Below, piece by piece: positions 46,437-54,932 of a stretch of DNA of 64,000 nucleotides. The notes beneath the pieces were generated by a model. That model did no database searches, had not been told where the DNA came from, and saw only the letters and a list, made by a program, of their open reading frames with translations. A program made the position numbers and the translations under genes. This stretch comes from Colwellia sp. (GTDB lineage Bacteria > Pseudomonadota > Gammaproteobacteria > Enterobacterales > Alteromonadaceae): positions 1 to 64,000 of the forward strand of contig NZ_JABSOV010000011.1 in assembly GCF_013215345.1 (NCBI RefSeq), written 5' to 3'. How positions within the stretch are numbered: position 1 is the stretch's first letter; each line of letters starts with the position of its first letter.

Positions 46437-46742
46437 TTACCAAGCACTGCCAGCCTGAATATAGAAAACATTATCGTCAGGGCCTTTGGCAATATCGATG
46501 CCAATATTAAAATCATAACGACGTGCAATTAGGTATCTAAAACCTGCGCCCTTACTAACCCGGCTAGGGCTGGTGGAAAATTCATTGGTTGCTTTACCTA
46601 TACCCGCAAAGGCATTTACTTCCCTGCGAAAGTTGATTTTATAGATTAACTCTAATTCAGACATAGCAACAGATTGACCTTGGTAACGTGCTGCTGAATA
46701 CTTCGCATACTGATATTTGGTGTGGCATAGGGGGATAATCAA
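46437..46742 (-). pseudogene. C-terminal remnant of an Omp85/BamA-family outer-membrane protein
   Basis: 101 codons whose product ends like a surface-antigen barrel: SELELIYKINFRREVNAFAGIGKA, GAGFRYLIARRYDFNIGIDIAKGPD and the terminal YIQAGSAW. Complete homologues are about 350-400 residues with a signal peptide. No matching sequence is seen upstream on the reverse strand, so the 5' part was lost. The frame starts without a ribosome binding site. Confidence 0.65.
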
Positions 46743-47251
46743 CTATCACTATTAGCGTAACAAGGTTTTTCTTCATCAAAAAAACTTATAAATAGGGGAG
46801 CTAGTTATAACGGTAAATATACCTTAATATTTTAGTAATCTATACCAAATGTTCCATTCTAGAAGGTGTCCTCAATTATTTTGTAATTGATTGCTAGAGA
46901 GTATCGCTTTAACATCGGCTATTAAACAGGACTGATTGATAGTGTTATTGCTGAGTATTCAGAAAGCTTTAGTACTGGTGCCTCGTTAGCGATGCTCGGT
47001 TACTCATTTAACATAACCGTTTTTATTTAGCGTGCCTCTAGCTGTTATTAGAACAAATAAGTTCTGTTTTAAAAAAGATAGTTACCTTTAGTTTCAGTAC
47101 TAAATTGTGAGCAGGATCCACCTTATGGACCCTGAGTTAGTAACTTGCTATAACTTCGTTGTGATTGGCAATATAATGGCTTCAGTGCACCTGTGTTCTG
47201 CATATGCTATCTATCATAGGTGGGTAATTGCATTAATTCGAAAGGGTTACA
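46743..47251. other. 509-base non-coding stretch with no recognised feature
   Basis: AT-rich, with many stops in all frames. It probably contains further decayed sequence from the outer-membrane gene and the end region of yrfG. I see no promoter, hairpin or repeat that I can support. Confidence 0.4.
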
Positions 47252-47926
47252 TTAGCTAAGTAACTTTAACTGTGCAGTTAACCCATCGTAGTTAGTAATA
47301 GCGGGGAAATCAGTAATAACAGTCGCTGCTTTTTTACTGTCAGGGTTGGCAATGGCCAGTAAGTGCTTAATGCCGTACTGCTGAGCAGACTTGAGTATTT
47401 CGATACTATCATCAATAAATAGTGTGCTATCACAATCAAAGCCATGTTTGTCTTGCAGGCGTTGCCATAATAACTGTGACTCTTTGCTGACGCCAAATTC
47501 ATGGGTAGAGTATAAAGTATCAAAGTATTGATCTAATTGAGTGCGTTCAATTTTAAGTGACAGAGCTTCTGGATGAGCATTGGTCACCATAACAATATCT
47601 TTACCACTGGCTCTTAGCGCTAATAAAAAATCTTTGGCGTCACTGCGTAATTGTATTAAATGTTGAATTTCGCGTTTGAGCTCTTTAATTGGCATTTGGG
47701 TTTGCTCAGACCAGTAATCGAGGCAATACCATTCAATCGTACCAACAACGGCTAAGTAATCAGCTTTTAATTTTACTTTTGCTGCCTCTAGCGAGATCGA
47801 CATTTTTTCACTGTAACGTAATGGCAGATGCTCTAGCCAAAAATGGTTATCAAAGTGTAAGTCTAAAATAGTACCGTCCATATCAATCAACACGGTAGAA
47901 ATTTCTGACCAATTAATGTTTGCCAT
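47252..47926 (-). CDS. yrfG: GMP/IMP nucleotidase YrfG (HAD family)
   Basis: A 224-residue HAD hydrolase that in E. coli dephosphorylates purine mononucleotides. Motif I is VLIDMDGTILDLHFDN (two aspartates), motif II is VMVTNAHPE, and motif IV is LFIDDSIEIL. Of two close in-frame ATGs, 47926 is preferred because AAGGA lies at normal distance; the one at 47935 abuts that site. It is divergent from nudE, the same arrangement as in E. coli and Shewanella. Confidence 0.9.
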   Translation of the reverse strand: MANINWSEISTVLIDMDGTILDLHFDNHFWLEHLPLRYSEKMSISLEAAKVKLKADYLAVVGTIEWYCLDYWSEQTQMPIKELKREIQHLIQLRSDAKDFLLALRASGKDIVMVTNAHPEALSLKIERTQLDQYFDTLYSTHEFGVSKESQLLWQRLQDKHGFDCDSTLFIDDSIEILKSAQQYGIKHLLAIANPDSKKAATVITDFPAITNYDGLTAQLKLLS

Positions 47927-48051
47927 ATTGGCCATTCCTTAAAATAAATTGTAGAGCAATAAATATTAGCATTTTGCTATTCCAAAAGTATTGTTTATCG
48001 TGTCATTATAGTGATATCTAATGAATAAAAATAACTTAAGTAGCTAGCTAT

Positions 48052-48603
48052 ATGGCTGATAACAATCAACTACCTATCATAACTAATCGTCGACAAGTGG
48101 CTAAAAGTGCCTTATTTGCTATTGAGCAAGTAAACTTAACTTTTAGCAATGGTGAAGAAAGGCAATATGAGCGCATGATGGGCTCTGGTCGTGGTGCGGT
48201 GATGATAGTACCTATGCTTGACGATGAAACATTATTATTAGTCAGAGAGTATTGTGCCGGCACCCATAGTTATTTATTAGGTTTCCCTAAAGGCCTTATA
48301 GACGAAGGCGAACTCCCTCATCAGGCAGCAAATAGAGAGCTACAAGAAGAAATTGGTTATGGTAGTGAGCAGTTACAGCAAGTGACTGAACTTATGATGG
48401 CCCCAGCTTTTTTTAATGCAAAAATGACCATTTTTTTAGCTCAGCAGCTTTATAGTGCTGAGCTTGAAGGTGATGAGCCTGAGCCTTTACAAGTGGTATC
48501 TTGGCCAATTAAAGACTATAAAGAACTATTACAACAAACAGATTTTACCGAAGCACGCAGTATTGCAGCATTAATGTTGGTACGAGATTTTCTTGAAAAT
48601 TAA
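48052..48603 (+). CDS. nudE: ADP compounds hydrolase NudE
   Basis: A 183-residue Nudix hydrolase acting on ADP-ribose, Ap3A and NADH-type substrates. The Nudix box is complete: GLIDEGELPHQAANRELQEE followed by IGYG. The leading region LLLVREYCAGTHSYLLGFPKG is typical of the ADP-ribose group. It is followed by cysQ 57 nt later, the conserved order in gammaproteobacteria. Confidence 0.93.
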   Translation: MADNNQLPIITNRRQVAKSALFAIEQVNLTFSNGEERQYERMMGSGRGAVMIVPMLDDETLLLVREYCAGTHSYLLGFPKGLIDEGELPHQAANRELQEEIGYGSEQLQQVTELMMAPAFFNAKMTIFLAQQLYSAELEGDEPEPLQVVSWPIKDYKELLQQTDFTEARSIAALMLVRDFLEN

Positions 48604-48660
48604 CTTTCAATGAACTGAAAATCAATAATGTACTAAAGCAACGTTGAACGGGGTGTAAAG

Positions 48661-49482
48661 ATGAACCAAGATAAATTGCTAAACATTGCTTTAGAAAGTG
48701 CTAAAAAAGCTGGCGTAGAAGTAATGAAATATTATCGTCAGGGAAACTATACCGCAGAAATGAAAGCCGATGAAAGTCCGGTTACCAGTGCCGACATAGC
48801 AGCAAACGATATCCTCATGGACCAGCTTAAAACACTGACACCTGATATTCCTATTATTTCAGAAGAAGTGGGGGCAGTGCCGTTCAGCGAACGCAAAGAT
48901 TGGTCTCGTTATTGGTTACTCGACCCTATAGATGGAACCGGTGAATTTATTATTGGTAGTGGCGACTTTGCGGTAAACATCGCCTTAGTTGAAAATGGCT
49001 GGCCAACCCTTGGCGTTATTCACGCCCCTGATCATTGCCTGACTTATTATGGCCAAAAAAACCTTGGTGCTTTTAAAGATAATTGTCAGGCTAGTTATGC
49101 GATTCGTGTAGCCGAGTACCAAGAAAGTCGCCGTATTAAAGTCGCTATAAGTCGCCGTCAGCAACTGCAATTGATGGGGCAATATTTAAATGATGATTAC
49201 GATTATGACTACGTTGCTTTGGGCAGTTGTTCATTAAAAAACTGTCTTATCGCTGAAGGCGGCGCTGACTGTTATTTGCGTATCGGCGTTACGGGTGAGT
49301 GGGATACCGGTGCTAGCCAGTGTATTTTAGAGCAAGCCGGCGGAGATATTATCGATAGTGAGTTTAATCCGCTAAGTTATAATAAGCGTGAAAGCTTACT
49401 TAACCCCGACTTTGTTAGTTTAGGCGCTAGAGATTTTCCTTGGCAAAATATTATTAAAGCCCATAGAAAAGTATATGAATAA
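48661..49482 (+). CDS. cysQ: 3'(2'),5'-bisphosphate nucleotidase CysQ
   Basis: A 273-residue inositol-phosphatase-fold enzyme that clears PAP formed in sulfate assimilation. The metal-binding motifs are LLDPIDGTGEF (DPxDGT) and GEWDTGASQCILEQAGG (WDxxA, here WDTGA). ISEEV supplies the conserved glutamate. Length is a little above E. coli CysQ (246) owing to a longer C-terminus. It is probably cotranscribed with nudE. Confidence 0.95.
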   Translation: MNQDKLLNIALESAKKAGVEVMKYYRQGNYTAEMKADESPVTSADIAANDILMDQLKTLTPDIPIISEEVGAVPFSERKDWSRYWLLDPIDGTGEFIIGSGDFAVNIALVENGWPTLGVIHAPDHCLTYYGQKNLGAFKDNCQASYAIRVAEYQESRRIKVAISRRQQLQLMGQYLNDDYDYDYVALGSCSLKNCLIAEGGADCYLRIGVTGEWDTGASQCILEQAGGDIIDSEFNPLSYNKRESLLNPDFVSLGARDFPWQNIIKAHRKVYE

Positions 49483-49968
49483 CAGCGAGCTATGCCAGGT
49501 ATATTGATCTGAAATAATACTTGGCCTTTTATTCTGCACTTTAGTAAAGCGAAGTAGTTCGTTTTGCATAAGATTTATGCTAAATTAGCGTTATTAGTTG
49601 AAGTGAGCTTAGCGCAAACTTCCGGTACTACCGTCATTAGGTCATTAGGTCATTTGTTTTAGTTATGTTATCTAACGTATTAAAAAAACATATATCACAC
49701 CACCAAGCTGGGCGTCGTCCTTGCTTCTTTAAAAGTATCGATCAAATCTAATTTTTTGGTGGATAGCCTCTGCTGTCAGCCAAAATATCACTTTGCTATT
49801 TTCCCGACCATTTTGCTATCTGCTACTTTTTCAGCGATTAGTTTAAGCTGTATATCTATCCTTACCGCTAAAGTTAATCGCTAGAATTCAAATCCATAAA
49901 TATTCAATTAATATTATTTTTATTAATACTACTTAATTAAAACTATTCAATAAGTAAGAGGACATACC
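49483..49968. other. 486-base intergenic region, nothing recognised beyond a short tandem
   Basis: It contains GTCATTAG twice plus a partial third copy near 49634-49656, too short to call a repeat family. The rest is AT-rich and probably holds the promoter of the next gene, including an AAGAGGA ribosome binding site at its end. Confidence 0.4.
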
Positions 49969-50769
49969 ATGGCAGCGCAAGTAACGGCACTTTTTAATGA
50001 GATCTGGCAACAATATCTTAGCGTAACTCCGTCAGCAAAAAAAATTCACCAATTATTAGGGAATGGCAATGATGTGATCAATGATCATGTAGCTTACCGT
50101 ACCTTTAATCACCCTAAAATTAACTTGGCACAACTAGCTAAAGGCCTTCTGGCTTTAGGTTACACCGAATGCGGACAATATGACTTTTCGTCAAAAAAAT
50201 TGGATGCAAAACATTTTGAACACCCTGACACTACTATGCCTAAGGTGTTTATTAGTGAACTACGTGTAGAAGATTTCTCCACTGAAGTACAACAGATTAT
50301 CGCGGATTTGATTGCCCAGTTACCAGAAGATGTTAGTGAACGTGCTGATTTCCTTTATTCAGGCCGTCTTTGGGAAATAAGCTCAAAAGACTATGAGACC
50401 TTGTTAGATGTTAGTGAGTATGCCGCATGGTTGGCAGCATGGGGTTACCGCGCTAATCACTTCACGGTTAGCATTAATCATTTAGACGGTTATGATGATA
50501 TTGAAATAGTCAACTCAACACTTAAAGAGGCCGGTTATGCACTTAATACCAATGGCGGAGAAATTAAAGGTGATGCAGTAGTGATGTTAGAGCAATCTTC
50601 GACATTAGCTGATAAAGCGCCAGTAGATTTTTCCGATAAAACTATGGAAATTCCAAGCTGTTTCTATGAGTTTGCCAAACGTTACCCACTTGCTAACGGC
50701 GAATTATATACGGGTTTTGTTGCTGCATCAGCAGATAAGATTTTTGATAGTACAAATGCTAAAGGTTAG
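49969..50769 (+). CDS. DUF1338 family protein, 2-oxoadipate dioxygenase/decarboxylase-like
   Basis: A 266-residue member of the DUF1338/HglS family. The metal-ligand opening NDHVAYRTFNHPKIN, then KHFEHPD and FISELRVEDFS are seen. The characterised Pseudomonas enzyme HglS, about 460 residues, converts 2-oxoadipate to 2-hydroxyglutarate in lysine breakdown. This short form is common in marine bacteria and its substrate is unproved. Possible ligands are the two histidines above and a later glutamate. It is monocistronic, with its own terminator. Confidence 0.8.
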   Translation: MAAQVTALFNEIWQQYLSVTPSAKKIHQLLGNGNDVINDHVAYRTFNHPKINLAQLAKGLLALGYTECGQYDFSSKKLDAKHFEHPDTTMPKVFISELRVEDFSTEVQQIIADLIAQLPEDVSERADFLYSGRLWEISSKDYETLLDVSEYAAWLAAWGYRANHFTVSINHLDGYDDIEIVNSTLKEAGYALNTNGGEIKGDAVVMLEQSSTLADKAPVDFSDKTMEIPSCFYEFAKRYPLANGELYTGFVAASADKIFDSTNAKG

Positions 50770-50822
50770 CTAAAGCTTATTCTCCTGGCTATTAAGCGTA
50801 GGAATCAAGCCGTAAAATTATT

Positions 50823-50850
50823 AAGCCAGTGCTATGTCACTGGCTTTTTT
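50823..50850 (+). terminator. Terminator of the DUF1338 gene
   Basis: AAGCCAGTG and TCACTGGCTTTTTT form a 9-bp stem with T6 on the forward strand. Confidence 0.85.
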
Positions 50851-50912
50851 AGTTATTATTAGTAACTGTTATTCGCAAGACTCATTAGTCTATTGATTAG
50901 TCATTGCCATTA

Positions 50913-51677
50913 TTATTCAATTTGATATTTTCTTAAAATCGCCGCAATAACCCCTTGGTCTTTTAATTTTTTCAAGGCTTGGTTAAATTGAACCATAGTA
51001 ATAGGGGCGTTTGGAGATAAGGCGGCTTGGATTTTGTGTTGACTAACGGTCAGCGCTAGTACTTTAAATATCTCAGCATTTTTGACTTGTTTTAATTGAT
51101 AGTTTATCAAAATATCAGCATCAACAAGAGCGTCAATTCTGTTGAGCTCTAAACGAATTAAATTCACATACAAGTTACTAACATCGTAGCGAGTAAAATG
51201 TTTTTTATCAAAAAATGGTTGTAAAGTAGGGTATTTATAACCGCGAATGGTACCAATAATCATACCTCTAAAATCGAGTATTTGTTGATATGTCTTAGGG
51301 TTATCAGCCCTAACGACCATTTTATCTTTTTCAATAAAAAGTGTGTCACTCCATTGGAGCTTTTCACTATTGCTAAGCCAAGCCGGATTAGAGATTAAAA
51401 CGAGATGAATAGTATTATTTTCTAAATAGCGCTCGATGCGTTTTCGTGGGGTTTTGATATAGGAGACACTAATATCTAATTCATCAGAAATTTCAGTAAT
51501 TATATCTCTTATGATACCGTCATAGAGTTGTTCTGCTCTTTCAATGGCGTAGGGAGCAGCATCGTGGTCACCGTAGCCAATGATTAACTTAGTTTTACTG
51601 TCAGATAAAACTAATGTTGAGAAGAAAGCAAAAAAAAGGATAACCAGCTTAACTATTTTTAATATCATCATAATCAA
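50913..51677 (-). CDS. Periplasmic solute-binding-like protein (SBP_bac_3)
   Basis: A 254-residue exported protein: hydrophobic signal peptide (LKIVKLVILFFAFFSTLVLS), then a type-II periplasmic binding fold with IIGYGDHDAAPYA, YDGIIRDIITEISDELDISVSYI and the hinge-region FRGMIIGTIRGYKYP. Related proteins in marine gammaproteobacteria stand alone without ABC permease genes, as here, and their ligand and role are unknown. The start could be any of three closely spaced methionines. Confidence 0.8.
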   Translation of the reverse strand: MIMMILKIVKLVILFFAFFSTLVLSDSKTKLIIGYGDHDAAPYAIERAEQLYDGIIRDIITEISDELDISVSYIKTPRKRIERYLENNTIHLVLISNPAWLSNSEKLQWSDTLFIEKDKMVVRADNPKTYQQILDFRGMIIGTIRGYKYPTLQPFFDKKHFTRYDVSNLYVNLIRLELNRIDALVDADILINYQLKQVKNAEIFKVLALTVSQHKIQAALSPNAPITMVQFNQALKKLKDQGVIAAILRKYQIE

Positions 51678-51758
51678 GTTTACCCTTCCTCTAAGCTAAC
51701 TAAGGCTTTTATTTAGTATAGACGAGCGAGTGTTATTGCTTGTTCATTTGAAATTTAA

Positions 51759-51998
51759 TTAGCTTTGCTCTTCTTCCATTCCTGCTTTGAATTGATCACT
51801 GGGTAATATATTGACACTTTCATGGAGCTCTGAATAAACCAATAGCGCACTACCTTGCTCAAGCTGCTTTTTTACTTGGGCAATCTTGGCTTGCTTACTA
51901 ATATCCTCAGCACCATACTCAGTACCTTCACGTAAAATGAAGTCTTCAATAATAGCGGCTAAGGTTTCGTTTGATAGTTGTTCTAAGGGGATAATCAT
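51759..51998 (-). CDS. yheU: YheU family protein (UPF0270)
   Basis: A 79-residue protein of unknown function. The sequence MIIPLEQLSNETLAAIIEDF, ILREGTEYGAED and LLVYSELHESVNILPSDQF matches E. coli YheU closely. It is part of the conserved yheV-yheU-slyX-fkpA neighbourhood, although here the flagellin-like and other genes separate it from yheS. Confidence 0.9.
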   Translation of the reverse strand: MIIPLEQLSNETLAAIIEDFILREGTEYGAEDISKQAKIAQVKKQLEQGSALLVYSELHESVNILPSDQFKAGMEEEQS

Positions 51999-52064
51999 AA
52001 AGGAGTTTTCAGAGCTTTAAATAATGAACTGCTATTGTACCGCTCAATTGCACTATTGCTCTAC

Positions 52065-52205
52065 ACTAATTTATTAAAGAATATACCTTTACACTATTCT
52101 TCATTTTTTAGTGATGACGGCGCTTGGTAAAAGTGCTGTATTCTTTTCTTGTTCATTCGTTGCGGCGGGAAAATTTGACTATAAAATACCAGAACGTGAA
52201 AGACT
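52065..52205 (-). pseudogene. Decayed duplicate of the flagellin 3' end
   Basis: About 140 bp align with the last 46 codons of the flagellin-like gene at 52267, beginning at the same stop context (CTAATTTATTAAAGA in the forward strand). Loss of two A in the A-run of ITKKNEE shifts the frame, and stops follow. The last codons still read FFNKLV. It lies between yheU and the intact gene. Confidence 0.8.
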
Positions 52206-52210
52206 TTTCT

Positions 52211-52252
52211 TAAGGCATCGCAATTAAGGCATCGCAATTAAGGCATCGCAGA
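52211..52252. repeat. Three tandem 14-bp units
   Basis: TAAGGCATCGCAAT is repeated at 52211, 52225 and 52239, the third copy ending GA. It sits between the decayed and intact flagellin ends, so it may have been formed with that duplication. Confidence 0.8.
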
Positions 52253-52266
52253 TTGACGCTCAGTCG

Positions 52267-52953
52267 TTAGACTAATTTATTAAAGAGGATGCCTTTACGC
52301 TCTTCTTCATTTTTTTTAGTGATGATGGCACTTTGTAAAAGTACTGCATTCTGTTCTTGTTCACTGGTAGCGGCGGCAAAATCTGTATCTTCAATACGAG
52401 AACGCGAAGCACTGACATTGATAATACTGGTTTGGTAGGTAGCTACTTGGCTAGCCAAAGCATTATTTTGGGCACCTAAAGCACTGGCACTTTCATTTAC
52501 TTGTTGTGAGCTATCTTGAAGAATGGTTTGTGTTGTCGTCGGATCGCTTGCATCGAGACCACTGATAAAGTTGTCTTGCCCTAATACATCACTAGCTAGG
52601 GTGTTTATTTGTTCGGTGATTTGGTCTAACTCACCTTGAATAGCATCACCAGCATAAAGGGGGTTACCTGATTGAATCGATAGCTCTTGTGCACGCAACA
52701 AGCCATCATTGATCGCAGATAAAGCGCCAGCCTCAACATTATTAATATTGGCTTGGTCTTGTGCGTTAAAGCTCAGTTGTTGGTTTTGATTAATTTGACT
52801 GGTAAGTCGATTAGCAATTTGCAAGCCAGCAGCATCATCGGCGGCTTTATTAATGCGTTTTCCAGAGGCGAGTTTCTCAGCTTGCTGTTCTCTTTGCTGA
52901 TTGAGTTTATCAATAAAGCTTAAAGTAGCGGGTGATTGATTTACCGACAACAT
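52267..52953 (-). CDS. Short flagellin-like protein
   Basis: 228 residues, against about 270-500 for most flagellins. The conserved N-terminal helix carries SGKRINKAADDAAGLQIANR and the C-terminal helix ends AIITKKNEEERKGILFNKLV, with almost no variable central domain. It may be a minor filament or a non-flagellar protein. It is not next to other flagellar genes. No assembly chaperone is nearby. An atypical feature is the start MLSVNQSPATLSFI, different from MALxIN openings of major flagellins. Confidence 0.8.
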   Translation of the reverse strand: MLSVNQSPATLSFIDKLNQQREQQAEKLASGKRINKAADDAAGLQIANRLTSQINQNQQLSFNAQDQANINNVEAGALSAINDGLLRAQELSIQSGNPLYAGDAIQGELDQITEQINTLASDVLGQDNFISGLDASDPTTTQTILQDSSQQVNESASALGAQNNALASQVATYQTSIINVSASRSRIEDTDFAAATSEQEQNAVLLQSAIITKKNEEERKGILFNKLV

Positions 52954-53063
52954 AACTAGACCCCAATAGGCTAAATTTGAACCTCACTATTAACTAGTAT
53001 AGCAATAGAGAGTTATTTAGCCTGTCTCAACAGGAAAGTCTAGCTGATATATAAGTAACTAGG

Positions 53064-53201
53064 TTAGTGCTTTTTACTATCGTCTTGAATATGCGTAAGA
53101 AAGTAATAAACATAATAAGCAGAGATAGCGAGAAGAATAGCTAAACCACCAAAAGCGAACATTACGACAGGATCGTTAGCTAACATTGATAATAAGTTCA
53201 T
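53064..53201 (-). CDS. DUF3149-like small membrane protein
   Basis: A 45-residue single-pass membrane protein: MNLLSMLANDPVVMFAFGG followed by a hydrophobic helix (LAILLAISAYYVYYFL) and a short charged tail. This is the pattern of DUF3149 proteins of about 45 residues. GGAGCCC lies shortly before the ATG on the reverse strand. Function unknown. It lies between the flagellin-like and Sel1 genes. Confidence 0.75.
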   Translation of the reverse strand: MNLLSMLANDPVVMFAFGGLAILLAISAYYVYYFLTHIQDDSKKH

Positions 53202-53279
53202 ATAGGGCTCCATAATTTACTAAGTAATTCTTGATGTACTTAGTGTAATTAAGTCGCCCACTACCTATGCTGATTTAGA

Positions 53280-54056
53280 TCAATAGAAACGCTGTTTTTC
53301 CGCCATTTTTGCTTTGAGCTTTTGTTGCTCGAGAATATTGTTATAGATTTTATTCGCTTTATCTATGCTAAGTTCTATTTTTTTATAGGGTAAATCACGT
53401 TCATCCATTAATCGGCTTTTTTCTGCGTTTGGATAACCATTCCATGAGGCAATAGTATTCCAGACAAAAGACATTTCAGTGCTCTTTTCTACGCCTTTGC
53501 CTTCACTATAAAGTAAGGCCAAATTATATTGAGCAAGGGCATAGTTTTGGTTGGCGGCATTTTTATACCAACGAGATGCTTTAAAATTATCTTGTTTTAC
53601 CCCCGTGCCGTCGGAATACATAACGGCTAAGTTAAATTGTGCGCTCGCTAAACCTTTTTTAGCCGCTTTATGGGTCAATTCAAAAGCTTTTTTTATGTCT
53701 TGTTTAACGAACTTTCCTTCGGAGTAAAGTAATGCCAACTCAAATTGCGCATCTGGATAATTTTGTCCGGCTGCAAGTTGAAATAACTCGACTGCTTTCA
53801 TACCATCTTTCGGCACAGAGTAGCCATTTTGATAAACCAAGGCCATTTGATATTGGGCTGGAGCATAACCTTCGATAACTAGCGGGCGAAATTGGGCAAT
53901 GGCCGCTTTAAATTCACCACGATTTAATTCATAAATACCTTGCTCAAGATCATTACCTTGACTAAAGGCAGAGAAACTAGCGAGTAAGATCATAGTTGGT
54001 AGTGTTTTTTTTACGCTAAAGTGTGTTTTGATAATTGCACGGGCTTTGGTGAGCAT
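53280..54056 (-). CDS. Sel1-repeat (TPR-like) secreted protein
   Basis: 258 residues with a signal-like N-terminus (about 1-33). It has at least four Sel1-like repeats, each of about 36 residues with the LALLYSEGKGV...A pattern: YQMALVYQNGYSVPKD, FELALLYSEGKFVKQD, FNLAVMYSDGTGVKQD and YNLALLYSEGKGVEKS. Such scaffolds mediate protein contacts in the envelope. The C-terminus is charged. No partner is indicated by the context. Confidence 0.85.
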   Translation of the reverse strand: MLTKARAIIKTHFSVKKTLPTMILLASFSAFSQGNDLEQGIYELNRGEFKAAIAQFRPLVIEGYAPAQYQMALVYQNGYSVPKDGMKAVELFQLAAGQNYPDAQFELALLYSEGKFVKQDIKKAFELTHKAAKKGLASAQFNLAVMYSDGTGVKQDNFKASRWYKNAANQNYALAQYNLALLYSEGKGVEKSTEMSFVWNTIASWNGYPNAEKSRLMDERDLPYKKIELSIDKANKIYNNILEQQKLKAKMAEKQRFY

Positions 54057-54235
54057 AATTTTCCTTGGTCGGCTTAATTGCTATAAATAAGTGTAGCTTA
54101 GAACTTATGTGAGTTACATTAAAGAACTGTTTCAAGCGGTAACTTTTTTCAGCTATTGTTATAATTCATTTTTCTCACCTCTGCAGAAATTATCAATGAG
54201 GGGTTTATTGAGAGGGTTTAAACTCTCTTTAACTA

Positions 54236-54771
54236 GCTATATAAGTTTAGCGTTTGTCTTTTTTTATTTATCAGCGCGGGAACTTTAGTCACGGTTAACC
54301 ATTACCGTATGTCGGAATCTGCTTTACAGGAAACCTTACAAACATTCGACCTGGCAATAAAACTTCAAACTCAAAGCTTTAAAAAAACACTTAACTCCAG
54401 CCGCTTTGCGATTACAGCAGAAGAGCAGAAAGGATAAGTGGCAAGACTTTTCAGCCTATAAAAATGATACCGCGCTATTGGATGAACTGGAAAATTATCT
54501 TGCCATTGCCCCCTTAAGTAATGCAGTGCACTTAGGCTTAAAAGGGGATGAAATCTGTATAGAAAGCAGGATTTTGACTATTGCAGATATATTTGAAGCG
54601 TTAACCGCCAGTGATAGGCCTTATAAAGAGGCTAAGTCGTTAAGCCAGAGCATTGCTATTCTTGATAATATGCGTAAAGCCAAGCATATCGATAATGACT
54701 TATTTGAATTGTTTTTAAGCTCGGGTGTCTATCTTGATTACGCGGACATTAACCAATATCTATCATCATAA
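54236..54771 (+). pseudogene. Remnant of an HD-GYP phosphodiesterase gene
   Basis: The 5' part (about 54236-54436) still reads as a membrane anchor plus a periplasmic segment, TVNHYRMSESALQETLQTFD and so on, then stops. The other frame from 54406 ends with a recognisable HD-GYP C-terminus, ESRILTIADIFEALTASDRPYK. The HD and GYP motifs themselves are missing. A complete gene would be over 1 kb longer, so the middle has been deleted. A frameshift is also present. Confidence 0.75.
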
Positions 54772-54932
54772 CTGATGTTAGATATTGCTTAATGTAAAGT
54801 GGCTAAGTGCTCTGTTGTTTAGCAGGATAAGCTAAGAGCACTTCCCTTAAAGACAATTAATAGTCGAATAATTGCATAGTCGACTAGGTAACTATTCGGC
54901 TAGCTGATTATGAGAGTAGGTAGTTACCCACC

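Noticed and set aside
49634..49656. Tandem GTCATTAG units
   Set aside because: Only two full units of 8 bp in AT-rich DNA; not significant without wider copies.
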